Shown: piece by piece, positions 16,140 through 26,961 of the stretch | How the letters are laid out: the number at the start of each line of letters is the position of its first letter | Numbering within the stretch: the first letter of the stretch is position 1 | Assembly (NCBI RefSeq): GCF_003967035.1 | Contig: NZ_AP018560.1 | Coordinates: 395,001-459,000 of the forward strand | Source: Aerosticca soli | GTDB lineage: Bacteria; Pseudomonadota; Gammaproteobacteria; Xanthomonadales; Rhodanobacteraceae | Direction of reading: 5' to 3' | DNA: 64,000 nt | Program-made: the position numbers and the translations under genes | Notes under the pieces: model-generated | Seen by the model: only the letters and a program-made list of their open reading frames with translations | Told to the model about the DNA's origin: nothing | The model's database searches: none

Positions 16140-17495
16140 TCAGGCTTCGTCCAGCGCGGCGCCGTGGCTGGCGATGATCTGCGCATAGCGCAGCGCGCTG
16201 CGTTTGGGCGTGCGCCGCTGGGTGGAAAAATCCACGTGGTAGAGCCCGAAGCGCTTGGCGAAGCCGAGCGACCACTCGAGGTTGTCCAGCAGCGACCAGG
16301 CGTAGTAGCCGCGCACGTCCACCCCGGCGTCGATGGCGCGGCGCAGGGTTTTGAGGTGTCGTTCCAGATAGTCGACCCGCAGCGGGTCCTCCACCACCGG
16401 CCCCGCGGCCTGCGGCGGATCGTAGAAGGCGGCGCCGTTCTCGGTGAGATAGACCGGCACCGTGCCGTAGCGATCGCGGAACCAGAGCAGGGTGTCGATG
16501 AGGCCCTGCTCGTAGACCTCCCAGCCGGTTTCGGTATGCGTGCGCTGCCGCTGCGGCACACCCGCGGCGCGCAGCGGCGGCTGCGTGGGATCGTCGCGCA
16601 CCACCTGGCGGGTGTAGTAGTTGATGCCGACGAAATCCACCGGCTGGCGGATGCACTCGAGGTCGGCGGCGGGAAAGTCCGGCCAGGCCGCGCCGTAGAG
16701 GGCGGCCAGGGCTTCCGGGTAGACGCCGCGCAGGACCGGGTCGGTGAACTGGGTGTTCATGTAGGCATGGGCGCGGCGCGTGGCGTCGCGGTCTTCCTGC
16801 CGCGTGCTGGCCGGATACTTGGGTTCGAGGTTGAACACCACGCCGATCCGGTGGCGGCCTTCGGCGCGGTAGGCCGCCACCGCCGCGCCGCTCGCGCGCA
16901 GCAGGTTGTGCGTCACGCGCGGGGCCTCGTACAGGTTGCGGTGGCCGGGCGCGATGGTGCCGCGCAGGTAGCCGCCGTCGACCACCACCCACGGCTCGTT
17001 GAGCGTGGTCCACAACGGCACGCGGTCGTCCAGCGCGCGGAACATCACCTGCGCGTACTCGGCGAACCAGTCGGCGCTGTCGCGGTTGAGCCAGCCGCCG
17101 CGATCGTCCAGCGCGGCCGGCAGATCCCAGTGGAACAGGGTGACGTTGGGCGTGATGCCGTGTTCGAGCAGGTCGTCGACCAGGCGCGCGTAGAAGTCCA
17201 GGCCCTTGGCATTCACCCGTCCGGTGCCTTCGGGCAGCACCCGTGACCAGGCGATGCTGAAACGGTAGCTGGTGAGTCCGAGCGCCTGCATCAGGCGCAC
17301 GTCCTCGGCATGGCGGCGATAGTGGTCGCAGGCGATGTCGCCGGTGTCGCCGTCGGCCATCAGGCCCGGCGTGTGTGCGAAGCGCTCCCAGATGCTGGGG
17401 CCGGCGCCATCGGCCAGCGGCGAGCCCTCGATCTGATAGGCGGCGGTGGCCGCGCCCCACAGAAAACCATCGGGAAAGCGCAGACTGCGGGTCAT
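16140..17495 (-). CDS. GH1 beta-glucosidase
   Basis: A 451-residue family 1 glycoside hydrolase. The acid/base glutamate lies in TLNEPW and the nucleophile glutamate in YLTENGAAF. The N-terminal FPDGFLWGAATAAYQIEG signature and the C-terminal GYYAWSLLDNLEWSLG are also present. It has no signal peptide, so it should act in the cytoplasm on imported beta-glucosides such as cellobiose, feeding glucose to the glucokinase 54 bp downstream. The divergent gene at 17613 encodes a sugar-type ABC ATPase, supporting an uptake and hydrolysis unit, although no permease is present here. Confidence 0.95.
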   Translation of the reverse strand: MTRSLRFPDGFLWGAATAAYQIEGSPLADGAGPSIWERFAHTPGLMADGDTGDIACDHYRRHAEDVRLMQALGLTSYRFSIAWSRVLPEGTGRVNAKGLDFYARLVDDLLEHGITPNVTLFHWDLPAALDDRGGWLNRDSADWFAEYAQVMFRALDDRVPLWTTLNEPWVVVDGGYLRGTIAPGHRNLYEAPRVTHNLLRASGAAVAAYRAEGRHRIGVVFNLEPKYPASTRQEDRDATRRAHAYMNTQFTDPVLRGVYPEALAALYGAAWPDFPAADLECIRQPVDFVGINYYTRQVVRDDPTQPPLRAAGVPQRQRTHTETGWEVYEQGLIDTLLWFRDRYGTVPVYLTENGAAFYDPPQAAGPVVEDPLRVDYLERHLKTLRRAIDAGVDVRGYYAWSLLDNLEWSLGFAKRFGLYHVDFSTQRRTPKRSALRYAQIIASHGAALDEA

Positions 17496-17612
17496 CGGGC
17501 GGGATTTCCTTACCATGCCGCGCTGCGGCTTGCTCGGGGTGACGCGGCTGCAGAATATCCGAGCCCATCCGGCCGCGCAGCCCGCGCCCTGGCCGGCGAT
17601 GAGGTTTCCCGC

Positions 17613-18719
17613 ATGACGCGCGTCGCGCTCCACCAGCTGCGCAAGGTGTATCCCGACGGCCAGGTCGCGGTCGAGGCGGCCACGTTCACCATCGAAAGCG
17701 GCGAGCTCATGGTGCTGGTTGGCCCTTCCGGCTGCGGCAAGACCACCTTGCTGCGCATGATCGCCGGGCTCGAGCAGGCCAGCGCCGGCACCCTGCGCAT
17801 CGGCGATCGCGTGGTCGATCAGCTGCCGCCGGCCGCGCGCGACATCGCCATGGTGTTCCAGAACTATGCGCTCTACCCGCACATGACCGTGGCCGGCAAT
17901 CTCGGCTTCGGCCTGCGCCTGCGCGGCATGGGCAAGGCCGAGGTCGCCAGGCGCGTGCGTGAGGTGGCCGTGCTGCTCGAGCTTGACGATCGGCTGGATG
18001 CCCTGCCTTCCGCACTCTCCGGTGGCCAGCGCCAGCGCGTCGCGCTCGGCCGCGCGCTGGTGCGCGAGCCCAAGGTGTTCCTGCTGGACGAGCCGCTGTC
18101 CCACCTCGATGCCCGCCTGCGCGTGGCCATGCGGCTGGAGATCGCGCGCCTGCACCAGCGGCTGGGCGCGACCATGATCTACGTGACCCACGACCAGATC
18201 GAGGCGATGACGCTGGGCCAGCGCATCGTGGTGTTCGATCGCGGCCGCATCCAGCAGATCGACACGCCGATGAACCTCTACCGGCGGCCGTGCAACCTGT
18301 TCGTCGCCGGCTTCATCGGCAGCCCGGCGATGAATTTCCTGCCGGGAAGGCTGCGCCGCGACGAGGGGCGGTGGTGGCTGGATACCGCGCACGGCGCCGT
18401 GCCGCTCGCAGAGGCCGCGCCATGGCCGGAGGACTGGCGCGGGCGCGAGGTGGTGCTCGGCGTGCGTCCGGAGGACCTCGCCCCGGCCACGCCCGCCGAG
18501 GCGATGCTGCAGGCTTACGTGGAAGTGGTCGAGCCGGTCGGCAACGAGGTCTTCCTCAACCTGCGCTTCGACGGCCGCCCGCTGGTGGTGCGACTGCCGC
18601 CGCGGCTGATGCCCGCGCCCGGCGAGCGGTTGCCGCTGCGTTTCGACCCGGTCCACGTGCACCTGTTCGATGCGGCCGATGGCGCGAGGCTTGAATGCGA
18701 CGCTGGGCGGACCCACTGA
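17613..18719 (+). CDS. Sugar ABC transporter ATPase (MalK/UgpC family)
   Basis: A 368-residue ATP-binding protein. The Walker A (GPSGCGKTT), Q-loop (MVFQNYALYPHMT), ABC signature (LSGGQRQRVALGRAL), Walker B (VFLLDEPLSHLD) and H-loop (VTHDQ) are in order. A C-terminal OB/TOBE region (about residues 235-368, with VLGVRPEDL) is typical of MalK and UgpC ATPases that energise sugar importers. It is transcribed divergently from the beta-glucosidase with a 117-bp shared gap. Binding protein and permease genes are absent from the window, so it probably works with components encoded elsewhere. Confidence 0.9.
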   Translation: MTRVALHQLRKVYPDGQVAVEAATFTIESGELMVLVGPSGCGKTTLLRMIAGLEQASAGTLRIGDRVVDQLPPAARDIAMVFQNYALYPHMTVAGNLGFGLRLRGMGKAEVARRVREVAVLLELDDRLDALPSALSGGQRQRVALGRALVREPKVFLLDEPLSHLDARLRVAMRLEIARLHQRLGATMIYVTHDQIEAMTLGQRIVVFDRGRIQQIDTPMNLYRRPCNLFVAGFIGSPAMNFLPGRLRRDEGRWWLDTAHGAVPLAEAAPWPEDWRGREVVLGVRPEDLAPATPAEAMLQAYVEVVEPVGNEVFLNLRFDGRPLVVRLPPRLMPAPGERLPLRFDPVHVHLFDAADGARLECDAGRTH

Positions 18720-18755
18720 ACGAAGCCCGTTTCATTTTTTTCGAGGAGACGCCCC

Positions 18756-19520
18756 ATGCGCAGGCTGGAAAATCACGTCGCACTCGTCACCGGCGGCGGA
18801 CGCGGCATCGGCAAGGCCATCGCCGCCCGCGTCCACCAGGAAGGCGCAAAAGTGGCCATCTGCGGCACCACGCCCGACGTGCTGGAATCTGCCGCGCGCG
18901 AGATCGGCCCCGACGTACTCCCGCTCGTTTGCGACGTGTCGCAGGCCGATCAGGTCGAGGCGACGGTGCGGCGCATCCGCGAGCGCTTCGGCAAGGTCGA
19001 CATCCTCGTCAACAATGCCGCCGTGATGCTGCGCCACGTCGGCCTGGAACGGGCCGCGCGCCCCTTCACCGAACTGGAAGAAGAGGTCTGGGACCAGGTG
19101 ATGGCGGTCAACGTCAAAGGCCAGTGGCTGTGCGCCCGCGCCGTCTTTCCCGACATGCAGGCACAGCGCTGGGGACGTATCATCAACATCGCCTCGGACA
19201 CCGTCTTCATCGGCCGCGGCAACGGTGCCCAGTACATCACGTCCAAGGCCGCCGTCATCGGACTCACGCACGCCCTTGCCTGCGAGGTCGGCCGCCACGG
19301 CATCACGGTCAACGCCATCTCGCCGGGTCTGACGCAAAGTGAAACGGTCCGCGAGCATGGTTTCGAGGCCATGGCCAAACAGCTCGCCGAACAGTCGGCC
19401 ATCCCGCGGCTCGAGGTTCCCGAAGATCTGGTCGGCACCGCCGCCTGGCTCGCTTCCGACGACGCGGCCTTCGTCACCGGCCAGACGGTCTGCGTCAATG
19501 GCGGACTGGTGTTGCGTTGA
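18756..19520 (+). CDS. Short-chain dehydrogenase/reductase (SDR)
   Basis: A 254-residue classical SDR. The cofactor motif TGGGRGIG is at residues 13-20, NNAA supports the central sheet, the catalytic Ser lies in NIASDT, and the Tyr-Lys pair in QYITSKAA. The C-terminus has the usual VTGQTVCVNGG. No acidic residue stands at the end of the second strand (VAICGTT), which leans towards NADPH, but this is uncertain. It lies 36 bp behind the sugar ATPase and may share its transcript. Related enzymes reduce sugar or hydroxy-keto compounds; the substrate is unknown. Confidence 0.88.
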   Translation: MRRLENHVALVTGGGRGIGKAIAARVHQEGAKVAICGTTPDVLESAAREIGPDVLPLVCDVSQADQVEATVRRIRERFGKVDILVNNAAVMLRHVGLERAARPFTELEEEVWDQVMAVNVKGQWLCARAVFPDMQAQRWGRIINIASDTVFIGRGNGAQYITSKAAVIGLTHALACEVGRHGITVNAISPGLTQSETVREHGFEAMAKQLAEQSAIPRLEVPEDLVGTAAWLASDDAAFVTGQTVCVNGGLVLR

Positions 19521-19579
19521 ACGAGGCTTCGTGGTCCGTAAGCGCGGCTGCGGCGGCGATGCCGGAGCCGCGCGAGTAA

Positions 19580-20605
<1,026 letters not shown>

Positions 20606-20627
20606 AACGGCGGCACCTCCCGCAGTG

Positions 20628-21404
20628 TCAGCGTTGCAGGCTCGGTCCGGTCAGCTCGATCTGGTAGATCGTCGGCCAGCGCTTGCCGGTGACGAACAGA
20701 CGGTCGTGCTCGGCGTCGTAGGCGATGCCGTTCAGCACGTCGTTGGCCGGATCGGCGGTTTCGCCCGGTTTCGGCCCCAGGCCGCCGAGGTCGATCCAGG
20801 CGGTGACTTTCCCGCTGGCCGGGTCGATGCGCGCGATGCGCGAGGTCAGCCAGACGTTGGCGTAGAGCTCGCCCTTGACCCATTCGAGTTCGTTCAGCCG
20901 TTCGACCGGCGCGCCCTCGGCGGTGACGTGGATGCGCGCGGTTTCGTCCAGCGTGACCGGATCGAGCACGCGGATGTCGGCGCTGCCGTCGCTCATGTAC
21001 AGGCGGCTGCCGTCGCAGGTCAGCGCCCAGCCCTCGCCCGGATAGGTGAAGCTGCCGAGCGGGGCGAAGGTTTTGAGGTCGTAGATGTAGCCGTGCCCGG
21101 ACTGCCAGGTGAGCTCGTACAGCCGGTTCTTCCAGGCGGCGATGCCTTCGCCGTAATCGGGCGGCGGCAGCGCGCGCCGGCGCAGCACGCGGCCGGTGGC
21201 GGGATCCACCTCGCGGATGTCCGAGGCGCCGACGGTGCCGGTGCTCTCATAGAAACGGCCGTCGAGATAGAACAGCCCCTCGGTGTAGGCCTGCGTGTCG
21301 TGCGGAAGTTCGCGCACCACGCGATAGCCGTAGACCGGCAGCGCCGCATGGGCGCCCGCGGCGGCGAGCAGCGACAGCAAGACGAGACCAAGACGCAGGT
21401 TCAT
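20628..21404 (-). CDS. Glutaminyl-peptide cyclotransferase (secreted beta-propeller)
   Basis: A 258-residue protein with a clear signal peptide (LGLVLLSLLAAAGAHA, cleaved before LPVYGY). The mature part has the repeated beta-propeller pattern of bacterial glutamine cyclotransferases: AYTEGLFYLDGRFYESTG, the GEGIAAWKNRLYELTW blade, and NELEWVKGELYANVW near the end. These enzymes cyclise N-terminal glutamine to pyroglutamate in the periplasm. The chosen ATG puts the signal peptide at the N-terminus; further ATGs up to 9-12 bases upstream are possible. It converges on hemB. Confidence 0.9.
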   Translation of the reverse strand: MNLRLGLVLLSLLAAAGAHAALPVYGYRVVRELPHDTQAYTEGLFYLDGRFYESTGTVGASDIREVDPATGRVLRRRALPPPDYGEGIAAWKNRLYELTWQSGHGYIYDLKTFAPLGSFTYPGEGWALTCDGSRLYMSDGSADIRVLDPVTLDETARIHVTAEGAPVERLNELEWVKGELYANVWLTSRIARIDPASGKVTAWIDLGGLGPKPGETADPANDVLNGIAYDAEHDRLFVTGKRWPTIYQIELTGPSLQR

Positions 21405-21466
21405 GCGATCCATCATCCCATGGACGGGGCCGTGAAATAATCGCCCCACCGACCCGGGCCCGTTGC

Positions 21467-23305
21467 GTGGAACACCACCATACCCTCGCCACCGCGCTGG
21501 TGCTGCTGCTGGCCACCGTGGTCATCGTGCCGTTGACCCGCCGCCTGCGGCTGGGCGCGGTGCTCGGCTTCCTGCTCGCCGGCATGCTGCTCGGGCCGCA
21601 GGTGCTCGGGCTCATGACCGATACCAGCGGCATCGAGACGCTCTCCGAGCTCGGCGTGGTGCTGATGCTGTTCGTGATCGGCCTGGAACTCTCGCCACAG
21701 CGGCTGTGGGTGATGCGGCGCGCGGTGTTCGGCACCGGGCTGGTGCAGGTGCTCGCCTGCGGCCTGGCGATCGGCGCGCTGGCCTGGGCCGGGCTCGGGC
21801 TGCCGCGCAATGCCGCGGTGATCGTCGGCGGCAGTCTGGCGCTGTCGTCCACCGCCTTCGGCCTGCAGATCCTCGCCGAGCGCAAGGAAGCCGGCAGCGC
21901 GTATGGCCGCCAGGCCTTCGCCATCTTGCTGTTCCAGGACCTGGCCGCGATTCCGCTGCTCGCCGCGGTGCCGCTGCTGGCACCGAGCGCCGCCGGCCCC
22001 GGACTCGGGCCCGCGGCCGTGCTCAGGCTGGCCGCCGCCATCCTGGCGGTGGTGGTGGGCGGTCGCTATCTGCTGCGGCCAGTGTTCCGTTTCGTCGCCA
22101 AGGCGGGCATCACCGAGGTGTCCACCGCCACGGCGCTGCTGGTGGTGCTCGGCACCGCCTGGCTGATGGGCCTGGCCGGCGCCTCGGTGACCCTGGGCGC
22201 CTTCCTCGCCGGCGTGCTGCTGGCCGATTCCGAATACCGCCACGAGCTCGAATCCCAGCTCGAGCCCTTCAAGGGCCTGCTGCTCGGCTTGTTCTTCGTC
22301 AGCGTCGGGCTGTCGATGGATTTCCGCCTGCTGCTCGAGCAGCCGCTGACGGTGCTCGCCCTGGTCGGCCTGTTGCTGCTGGTCAAGGGCGCGCTGCTGT
22401 GGCCGCTCGGACGCGTGCTCGGCCGCCTGGGCCGCGCCGATGCGCTGCGGCTGGCGGTGCTGCTCGCCGGTGGCGGCGAGTTCGCCTTCGTCACCTTGCG
22501 CCAGGCCGCCGCGCGGGGCTTGCTCGAGCCGTCCCTGCAGCAGCTGCTGGTGCTGGCGATCACGCTGTCGATGGCGCTGACGCCGCTGCTGGTCGCGCTC
22601 GTCGGGCGGCTGCTCGCCCGCGTGGAGGCGTCGCCACGGCGCGAGTACGACACCATCACCGCCGATGCGCCGCGCGTGATCATCGCCGGCTACGGACGCA
22701 TGGGCCAGATCGTCGCCCGCGTGCTGCGCGCGCAGGGCGTGCCGTTCGTCGCCCTGGACCATTCCGTCGAGCAGCTCGACCTGGTGCAGCGTTTCGGCCG
22801 CTGGAACGACATCTTCTACGGCGATCCGGCGCGCCCGGAACTGCTGCGGGCCGCCGGCGCCGGACAGGCCGAGGTGTTCGTGCTGGCCGGCGACGATCCG
22901 GAATCCAGCCTGCGCATCGCCCGGGTGGTACGCCGGCTGTTCCCGCATCTCAAGATCGTCGCCCGCGCGCGCAACCGCCAGCACGTGTGGCGGCTCATGG
23001 ATCTGGGCGTGGAAGAGCCGGTGCGCGAGACCTACTACTCCAGCCTCAAGATGACCGAACAGACGCTCACCGCGCTCGGCCTTTCCGCGGCCGAGGCCGC
23101 CGAGCGCGTGCGGCGCTTCGACCGGCACGACAACGAGCTGCTGCGCCGCCAGTATCTCGTCTACGACGACGAGGCGAAGATCCGCCAGACCTCGCGCGAG
23201 GCACTGGCGGACCTGGAGCAGCTGTTCCGCGCCGACGCCGCGCCGGAAGCGGCGCAGGACGAGGACGGATCGAGCTTGGACGAGGAGCCGTCGCCACCGC
23301 GCTGA
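21467..23305 (+). CDS. Kef-type potassium/proton antiporter (CPA2) with RCK domain
   Basis: A 612-residue membrane protein. About twelve hydrophobic segments fill residues 1-385 (a Na/H exchanger-type fold with LLAGMLLGPQVLG and GVVLMLFVIGLELS). A cytoplasmic TrkA-N/RCK domain starts near residue 400, with the nucleotide-binding GYGRMGQ at 408-414 and the typical FGRWNDIFYGDPARPELL. It matches KefB/KefC, which release potassium to acidify the cell under electrophilic stress. The gene begins at GTG. No KefF/KefG ancillary gene is adjacent. The C-terminus is an acidic tail. Confidence 0.9.
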   Translation: MEHHHTLATALVLLLATVVIVPLTRRLRLGAVLGFLLAGMLLGPQVLGLMTDTSGIETLSELGVVLMLFVIGLELSPQRLWVMRRAVFGTGLVQVLACGLAIGALAWAGLGLPRNAAVIVGGSLALSSTAFGLQILAERKEAGSAYGRQAFAILLFQDLAAIPLLAAVPLLAPSAAGPGLGPAAVLRLAAAILAVVVGGRYLLRPVFRFVAKAGITEVSTATALLVVLGTAWLMGLAGASVTLGAFLAGVLLADSEYRHELESQLEPFKGLLLGLFFVSVGLSMDFRLLLEQPLTVLALVGLLLLVKGALLWPLGRVLGRLGRADALRLAVLLAGGGEFAFVTLRQAAARGLLEPSLQQLLVLAITLSMALTPLLVALVGRLLARVEASPRREYDTITADAPRVIIAGYGRMGQIVARVLRAQGVPFVALDHSVEQLDLVQRFGRWNDIFYGDPARPELLRAAGAGQAEVFVLAGDDPESSLRIARVVRRLFPHLKIVARARNRQHVWRLMDLGVEEPVRETYYSSLKMTEQTLTALGLSAAEAAERVRRFDRHDNELLRRQYLVYDDEAKIRQTSREALADLEQLFRADAAPEAAQDEDGSSLDEEPSPPR

Positions 23306-23437
23306 AAGCGCCGCTGCGGTCGCGATGCGCGCGTTGGCGAGAGATGTGGCGGATTCCGGGCGATGCGTGCCGCCTCGCCGCGCTCGCGCAGGCAGTGCCG
23401 GCAAGGACGCTTTGCGGTGGACTTGATCGATCGCGCG

Positions 23438-26400
23438 CTATTCGGCCGGCCGCGCCGGCTGGCGCAGCGTCTGCCGTACGCTGGGCGTCGGCGGTGCATG
23501 GCGTGCGGCCAGCTCGTGGGCGATGTCGATATACCCGAGCTGACGCGCCACGTCCGCGGCGGTACGGCCGAAGGCGTCGACCGCGGCGCGCTCGGCACCG
23601 CGGGCAAGGAGCACCCGCGCCGGGGCGAGCAGGGCATGCATGGCGCAGGCGTGCAGCGGACCGACCCCGCGCCGGTCGGCCCGGCGCAGGTCGGCGCCGG
23701 CATCCAGCAGCACCGGCACCAGCGCGCCCAGATGGGTGGGGTCGCCATCGTTGCCCGGCCGCTGGTGCGCGCCGAGCAGCAACAGCAGCGGCGTCATGCC
23801 GTCGCTGTCGACGACATCCACCGCGGCGCCGTGCCTGAGCAGCACGTCGAACAAACGGCGCGCGCGCAGGCTGTCGGAGGCTTCGAAGGCGTAGCGGGCG
23901 GCGGCATGCAGGGCGGTGTGGCCGGCTTCGTCGGCGGCGGCGAGGTTGGCGCCGGCGGCGAGCAGCCGCTCGACCAGGTCGGCATGGCCCAGGCCCGCCG
24001 CCAGGATCAGCGCGGTGGCGCCGCCGGGCAGGCGTTGATCGACCGGTGCGCCGGCCGCGAGCAGGGTATCGACCAGCGCCTCGCGCCGCGCCATCACCGC
24101 CGCGGCCAGGGCGCTGACGCCGCGCGTGGAGGTCTGCGCCGGATCGGCGCCGGCGGCGAGCAGACGCACGGCGATGTCGCGATGGCCGGCCCCGGCGGCA
24201 TGCAGCAGAGCGCTGGCGCCCTGGGCGTCGCGCGTATCGACGGGAAAGCCCAGTTCCAGCAGCCGCTCGACGGCCGGCCCGGCGCCGGCGCGGGCGGCCG
24301 CGGGCAGGTCCTCGGCACGCAACGGCCGGCGCGGTCGCGGCCAGTCGCCCCAGTCCAGCCAGCGCTGGACCGCGGCATGTTCGAGCGCCCGGCCGAGCGG
24401 TGTCTCGCCGTGCATGTCGGCTGCTTCCGCATCGGCGCCGTGCGCGATCAGTGCGCGCACCAACGGCAGCGCGGCATCGCCGTGGGCGAGCGCCGCCATC
24501 AGCGGCGTGCGGCCCCGGGCATCGCGCGCATTGGGGTCGGCGCCGCGTTCGAGCAGGTCCTCGAGCAGCGCCGCCCGACCGAAATGGGCGGCCAGATGCA
24601 GCGGCGTGCGGCCATCGGCCTCGGCACCGAAGGCGTCGGCGCCGCGTTCCAGGCAGGCGCGGGTCAGGGCATCGTCGGCGGCCGCGCCCGCACGGGCGAG
24701 CAGGCGCGCGAACAGGCCGCCGCCGGCCGGGCTGGCGCCGGCGTCGAGCACCTCCCCGAGCGCCGCGCGCGATGCGGGTAGGCGTTCGAGCAGTGCGTCG
24801 AACAACCGCGGACCGTGCGCCCCGTCCATGGCCGGCAAGCGCGCCTCCGCTTGCAGGCCGTGGCGCAGCAGCCATTGCCGTGCCGCGCCGGCGTCCGCGG
24901 CGGCCAGCTCCAGGAACAGCCGCGCCAGCGTCTCCTGCGGCCAGCCGCCGACGACGGTGGCGAAGCCTGCCACGGTGGTCCAATGGCCGAAACGCAGCGC
25001 ATCGAGCAGATGTTCGGCGTCGTGACCGTCCGCGGCCTCGGCCCCATGCGGTTCGGACGGTTGCGGCGCGTGCGGGTCGAGCAAGGCGACCAGATCCCAG
25101 CGCCCGGCGGTGGCGGCGTGGTCGCGCGCGCTGCGCCCGTCGGCATCGACCAGCGCAGGATCGGCTCCCCGCGCGATCAGCGCGCCCACCAGCGCGAGGC
25201 TGGCGCGCGAGGACTGGCAGGCGAGCGCCAGCGCGTCCTGGCCGCGTCCGTCGCGCGCGCGCGCGTCGGCACCGGCTTCGAGCAGGGCGGCCGCAACGTC
25301 GCCGGCGCCGACCGCGGCGGCTTCCATCAGCGCGGTGCGGCCGTGGTCGTCGGTCTGGTTGGGGTCGGCGCCGGCCGCGAGCAGGACGCCGACGATCAGC
25401 GCGTGCCCCTCGCCGGCGGCCAACTGCAGCGCGCTGCGGCCCTGGGCGTCGCGCGCATTCACCGCGACGCGGCGTTCGAGCAGCAGGCGCACGCCCTGCG
25501 GGTCGTCCTCGGCGATGGTCGCCGCGGCATGCAGCGCCGGTTCGCCACCGGCAGGCATCGGCTGCGCGCCGCGGGCGAGCAGAAAACGCGCCAGGGGCCA
25601 GTTGGCGGCCCGGCAGGCGGCGACGAGCGGGGTGACGCCCTCGGCGTCCTGGGCATCGAGCGGTGCACCGGCATCGATCAGCATGGCGGCGATGCCGGCA
25701 TCCGCGCACAGGGCGGCGCCATGGAGCGGCGTGACGCCCCGCGCATCGGCCAGGGCCGGGTCGGCGCCGTTGCTGAGCAGGGTCAGCACGGCCTCGGCGC
25801 GTCCGTGCCAACTGTCGCGGGTGGCGGCGAGCAGGGCGGTGAGACCGCCCGCGGCGGCGTTGACGCGGGCGCCGCGGACGATCAGCGCGCGCAGCAGGCG
25901 CGTGTCCGGCAGCAAGGCGGCGAGCACCAGTGCCGAGCGACGGTCGCGCGCGTCCGCGGCCGGCACGGCATCGGGGTCGGCGCCGGCCTCGAGCAAGGCC
26001 AGCGCGCGCTCGACGTCACCGCCGCGCGCGGCTTCGAGCAGCGCGGCATCGCGCGCGGCCGGCGCGAGTGCGGCCAGGGCGGCGACCTCCGTCGTGGCGG
26101 CCGCCGGCGCCCTGGCTGCGCGTCGCGCCGGCCGCTGCCGCTCGCACAGCAGGGCGCGCAGCGTGCGGTTGGCGATCACCAGACAGCCCACCGGCAGCAG
26201 CAGCAGGCCGTAGGCCACCAGCGCCGCGGTGCGCAGCTCGTCGGGCAGCACGCCGTAAAGGCCGGCCAGCACCAGCGCGGTGAAGGCGAGCATGAGGAGC
26301 GCCAGCGCGGCCGGCAGGAAATGGGTGAAGAAGCGCTCCTCGCGGGCCAGGTGGCGACCGAAGGCGAGGCTGCGCGCCATCGCGGTGAAGATCCACGAGC

Positions 26401-26830
26401 CATCGCTCTGGGCGGGATAGGCGTCGTCCCAGACGAACAGCAGCCCGAACGCAGGCCACACCCGCCACAGCGCGACGAGGGCGACGACCAGCGCGGTGGC
26501 CAGCGCCAGCGCCGCGCCCAGGCTGGGCGCGCGATGCAGCCACAGCATCGGTCCGGCGATCAGCACGAACAGCAGGGCCACATAGGCGACGAGCAAGACC
26601 AGATGCGCCGCGCCGCGCCGCAGCACGGTGCGCAGGAAACGTGGCTCGGGATCGAAGCCGATCGCATGGCAGACCGCCGCCATGGTCAGCGTCTGCGCGG
26701 CCAGCAAGGGGATCAGCGTCAGCGGATGCGCACCGAGCGCGGCGATCGCCACCGCGGCCCAGCCGGGCACGAACCAGAGCAGGGCCTGCCACAGGGCAGG
26801 ACGACGGCGGGGCGATTTGGGCTCGATCAT
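23438..26830 (-). CDS. Large membrane-anchored ankyrin-repeat protein
   Basis: A 1130-residue protein. The first 240 residues contain about five hydrophobic segments (for example ALLWFVPGWAAVAIAALGA and HLVLLVAYVALLFVLIAGP). The rest is roughly twenty ankyrin repeats with the G-TPLHLAA and LLEAGADPNARD signatures, interrupted near residues 600-690 and 790-820 by non-canonical segments. It is probably an inner-membrane protein presenting a very long ankyrin array for protein binding in the cytoplasm. The ATG at 26830 opens the membrane part; an in-frame extension upstream lacks support. No secretion signal suggests a host effector. Confidence 0.85.
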   Translation of the reverse strand: MIEPKSPRRRPALWQALLWFVPGWAAVAIAALGAHPLTLIPLLAAQTLTMAAVCHAIGFDPEPRFLRTVLRRGAAHLVLLVAYVALLFVLIAGPMLWLHRAPSLGAALALATALVVALVALWRVWPAFGLLFVWDDAYPAQSDGSWIFTAMARSLAFGRHLAREERFFTHFLPAALALLMLAFTALVLAGLYGVLPDELRTAALVAYGLLLLPVGCLVIANRTLRALLCERQRPARRAARAPAAATTEVAALAALAPAARDAALLEAARGGDVERALALLEAGADPDAVPAADARDRRSALVLAALLPDTRLLRALIVRGARVNAAAGGLTALLAATRDSWHGRAEAVLTLLSNGADPALADARGVTPLHGAALCADAGIAAMLIDAGAPLDAQDAEGVTPLVAACRAANWPLARFLLARGAQPMPAGGEPALHAAATIAEDDPQGVRLLLERRVAVNARDAQGRSALQLAAGEGHALIVGVLLAAGADPNQTDDHGRTALMEAAAVGAGDVAAALLEAGADARARDGRGQDALALACQSSRASLALVGALIARGADPALVDADGRSARDHAATAGRWDLVALLDPHAPQPSEPHGAEAADGHDAEHLLDALRFGHWTTVAGFATVVGGWPQETLARLFLELAAADAGAARQWLLRHGLQAEARLPAMDGAHGPRLFDALLERLPASRAALGEVLDAGASPAGGGLFARLLARAGAAADDALTRACLERGADAFGAEADGRTPLHLAAHFGRAALLEDLLERGADPNARDARGRTPLMAALAHGDAALPLVRALIAHGADAEAADMHGETPLGRALEHAAVQRWLDWGDWPRPRRPLRAEDLPAAARAGAGPAVERLLELGFPVDTRDAQGASALLHAAGAGHRDIAVRLLAAGADPAQTSTRGVSALAAAVMARREALVDTLLAAGAPVDQRLPGGATALILAAGLGHADLVERLLAAGANLAAADEAGHTALHAAARYAFEASDSLRARRLFDVLLRHGAAVDVVDSDGMTPLLLLLGAHQRPGNDGDPTHLGALVPVLLDAGADLRRADRRGVGPLHACAMHALLAPARVLLARGAERAAVDAFGRTAADVARQLGYIDIAHELAARHAPPTPSVRQTLRQPARPAE

Positions 26831-26961
26831 GCGCCCGAGTATAGAAAGCCCGCGCGCGGCGGACGGTAACCTCGCGTTAACGCCGCCGGCACGACGCATG
26901 CCGGCGCTGTATCACGTCCGACCGGGTGGGGCGCGCCGGTGCCCGCTCATCCCCGAGAGTT

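Noticed and set aside
17496-18716. Minus-strand extension of the glucosidase frame back over the ABC ATPase gene
   Set aside because: The ATG at 17495 fits the GH1 N-terminus exactly, and the upstream part overlaps a gene with all ABC motifs.
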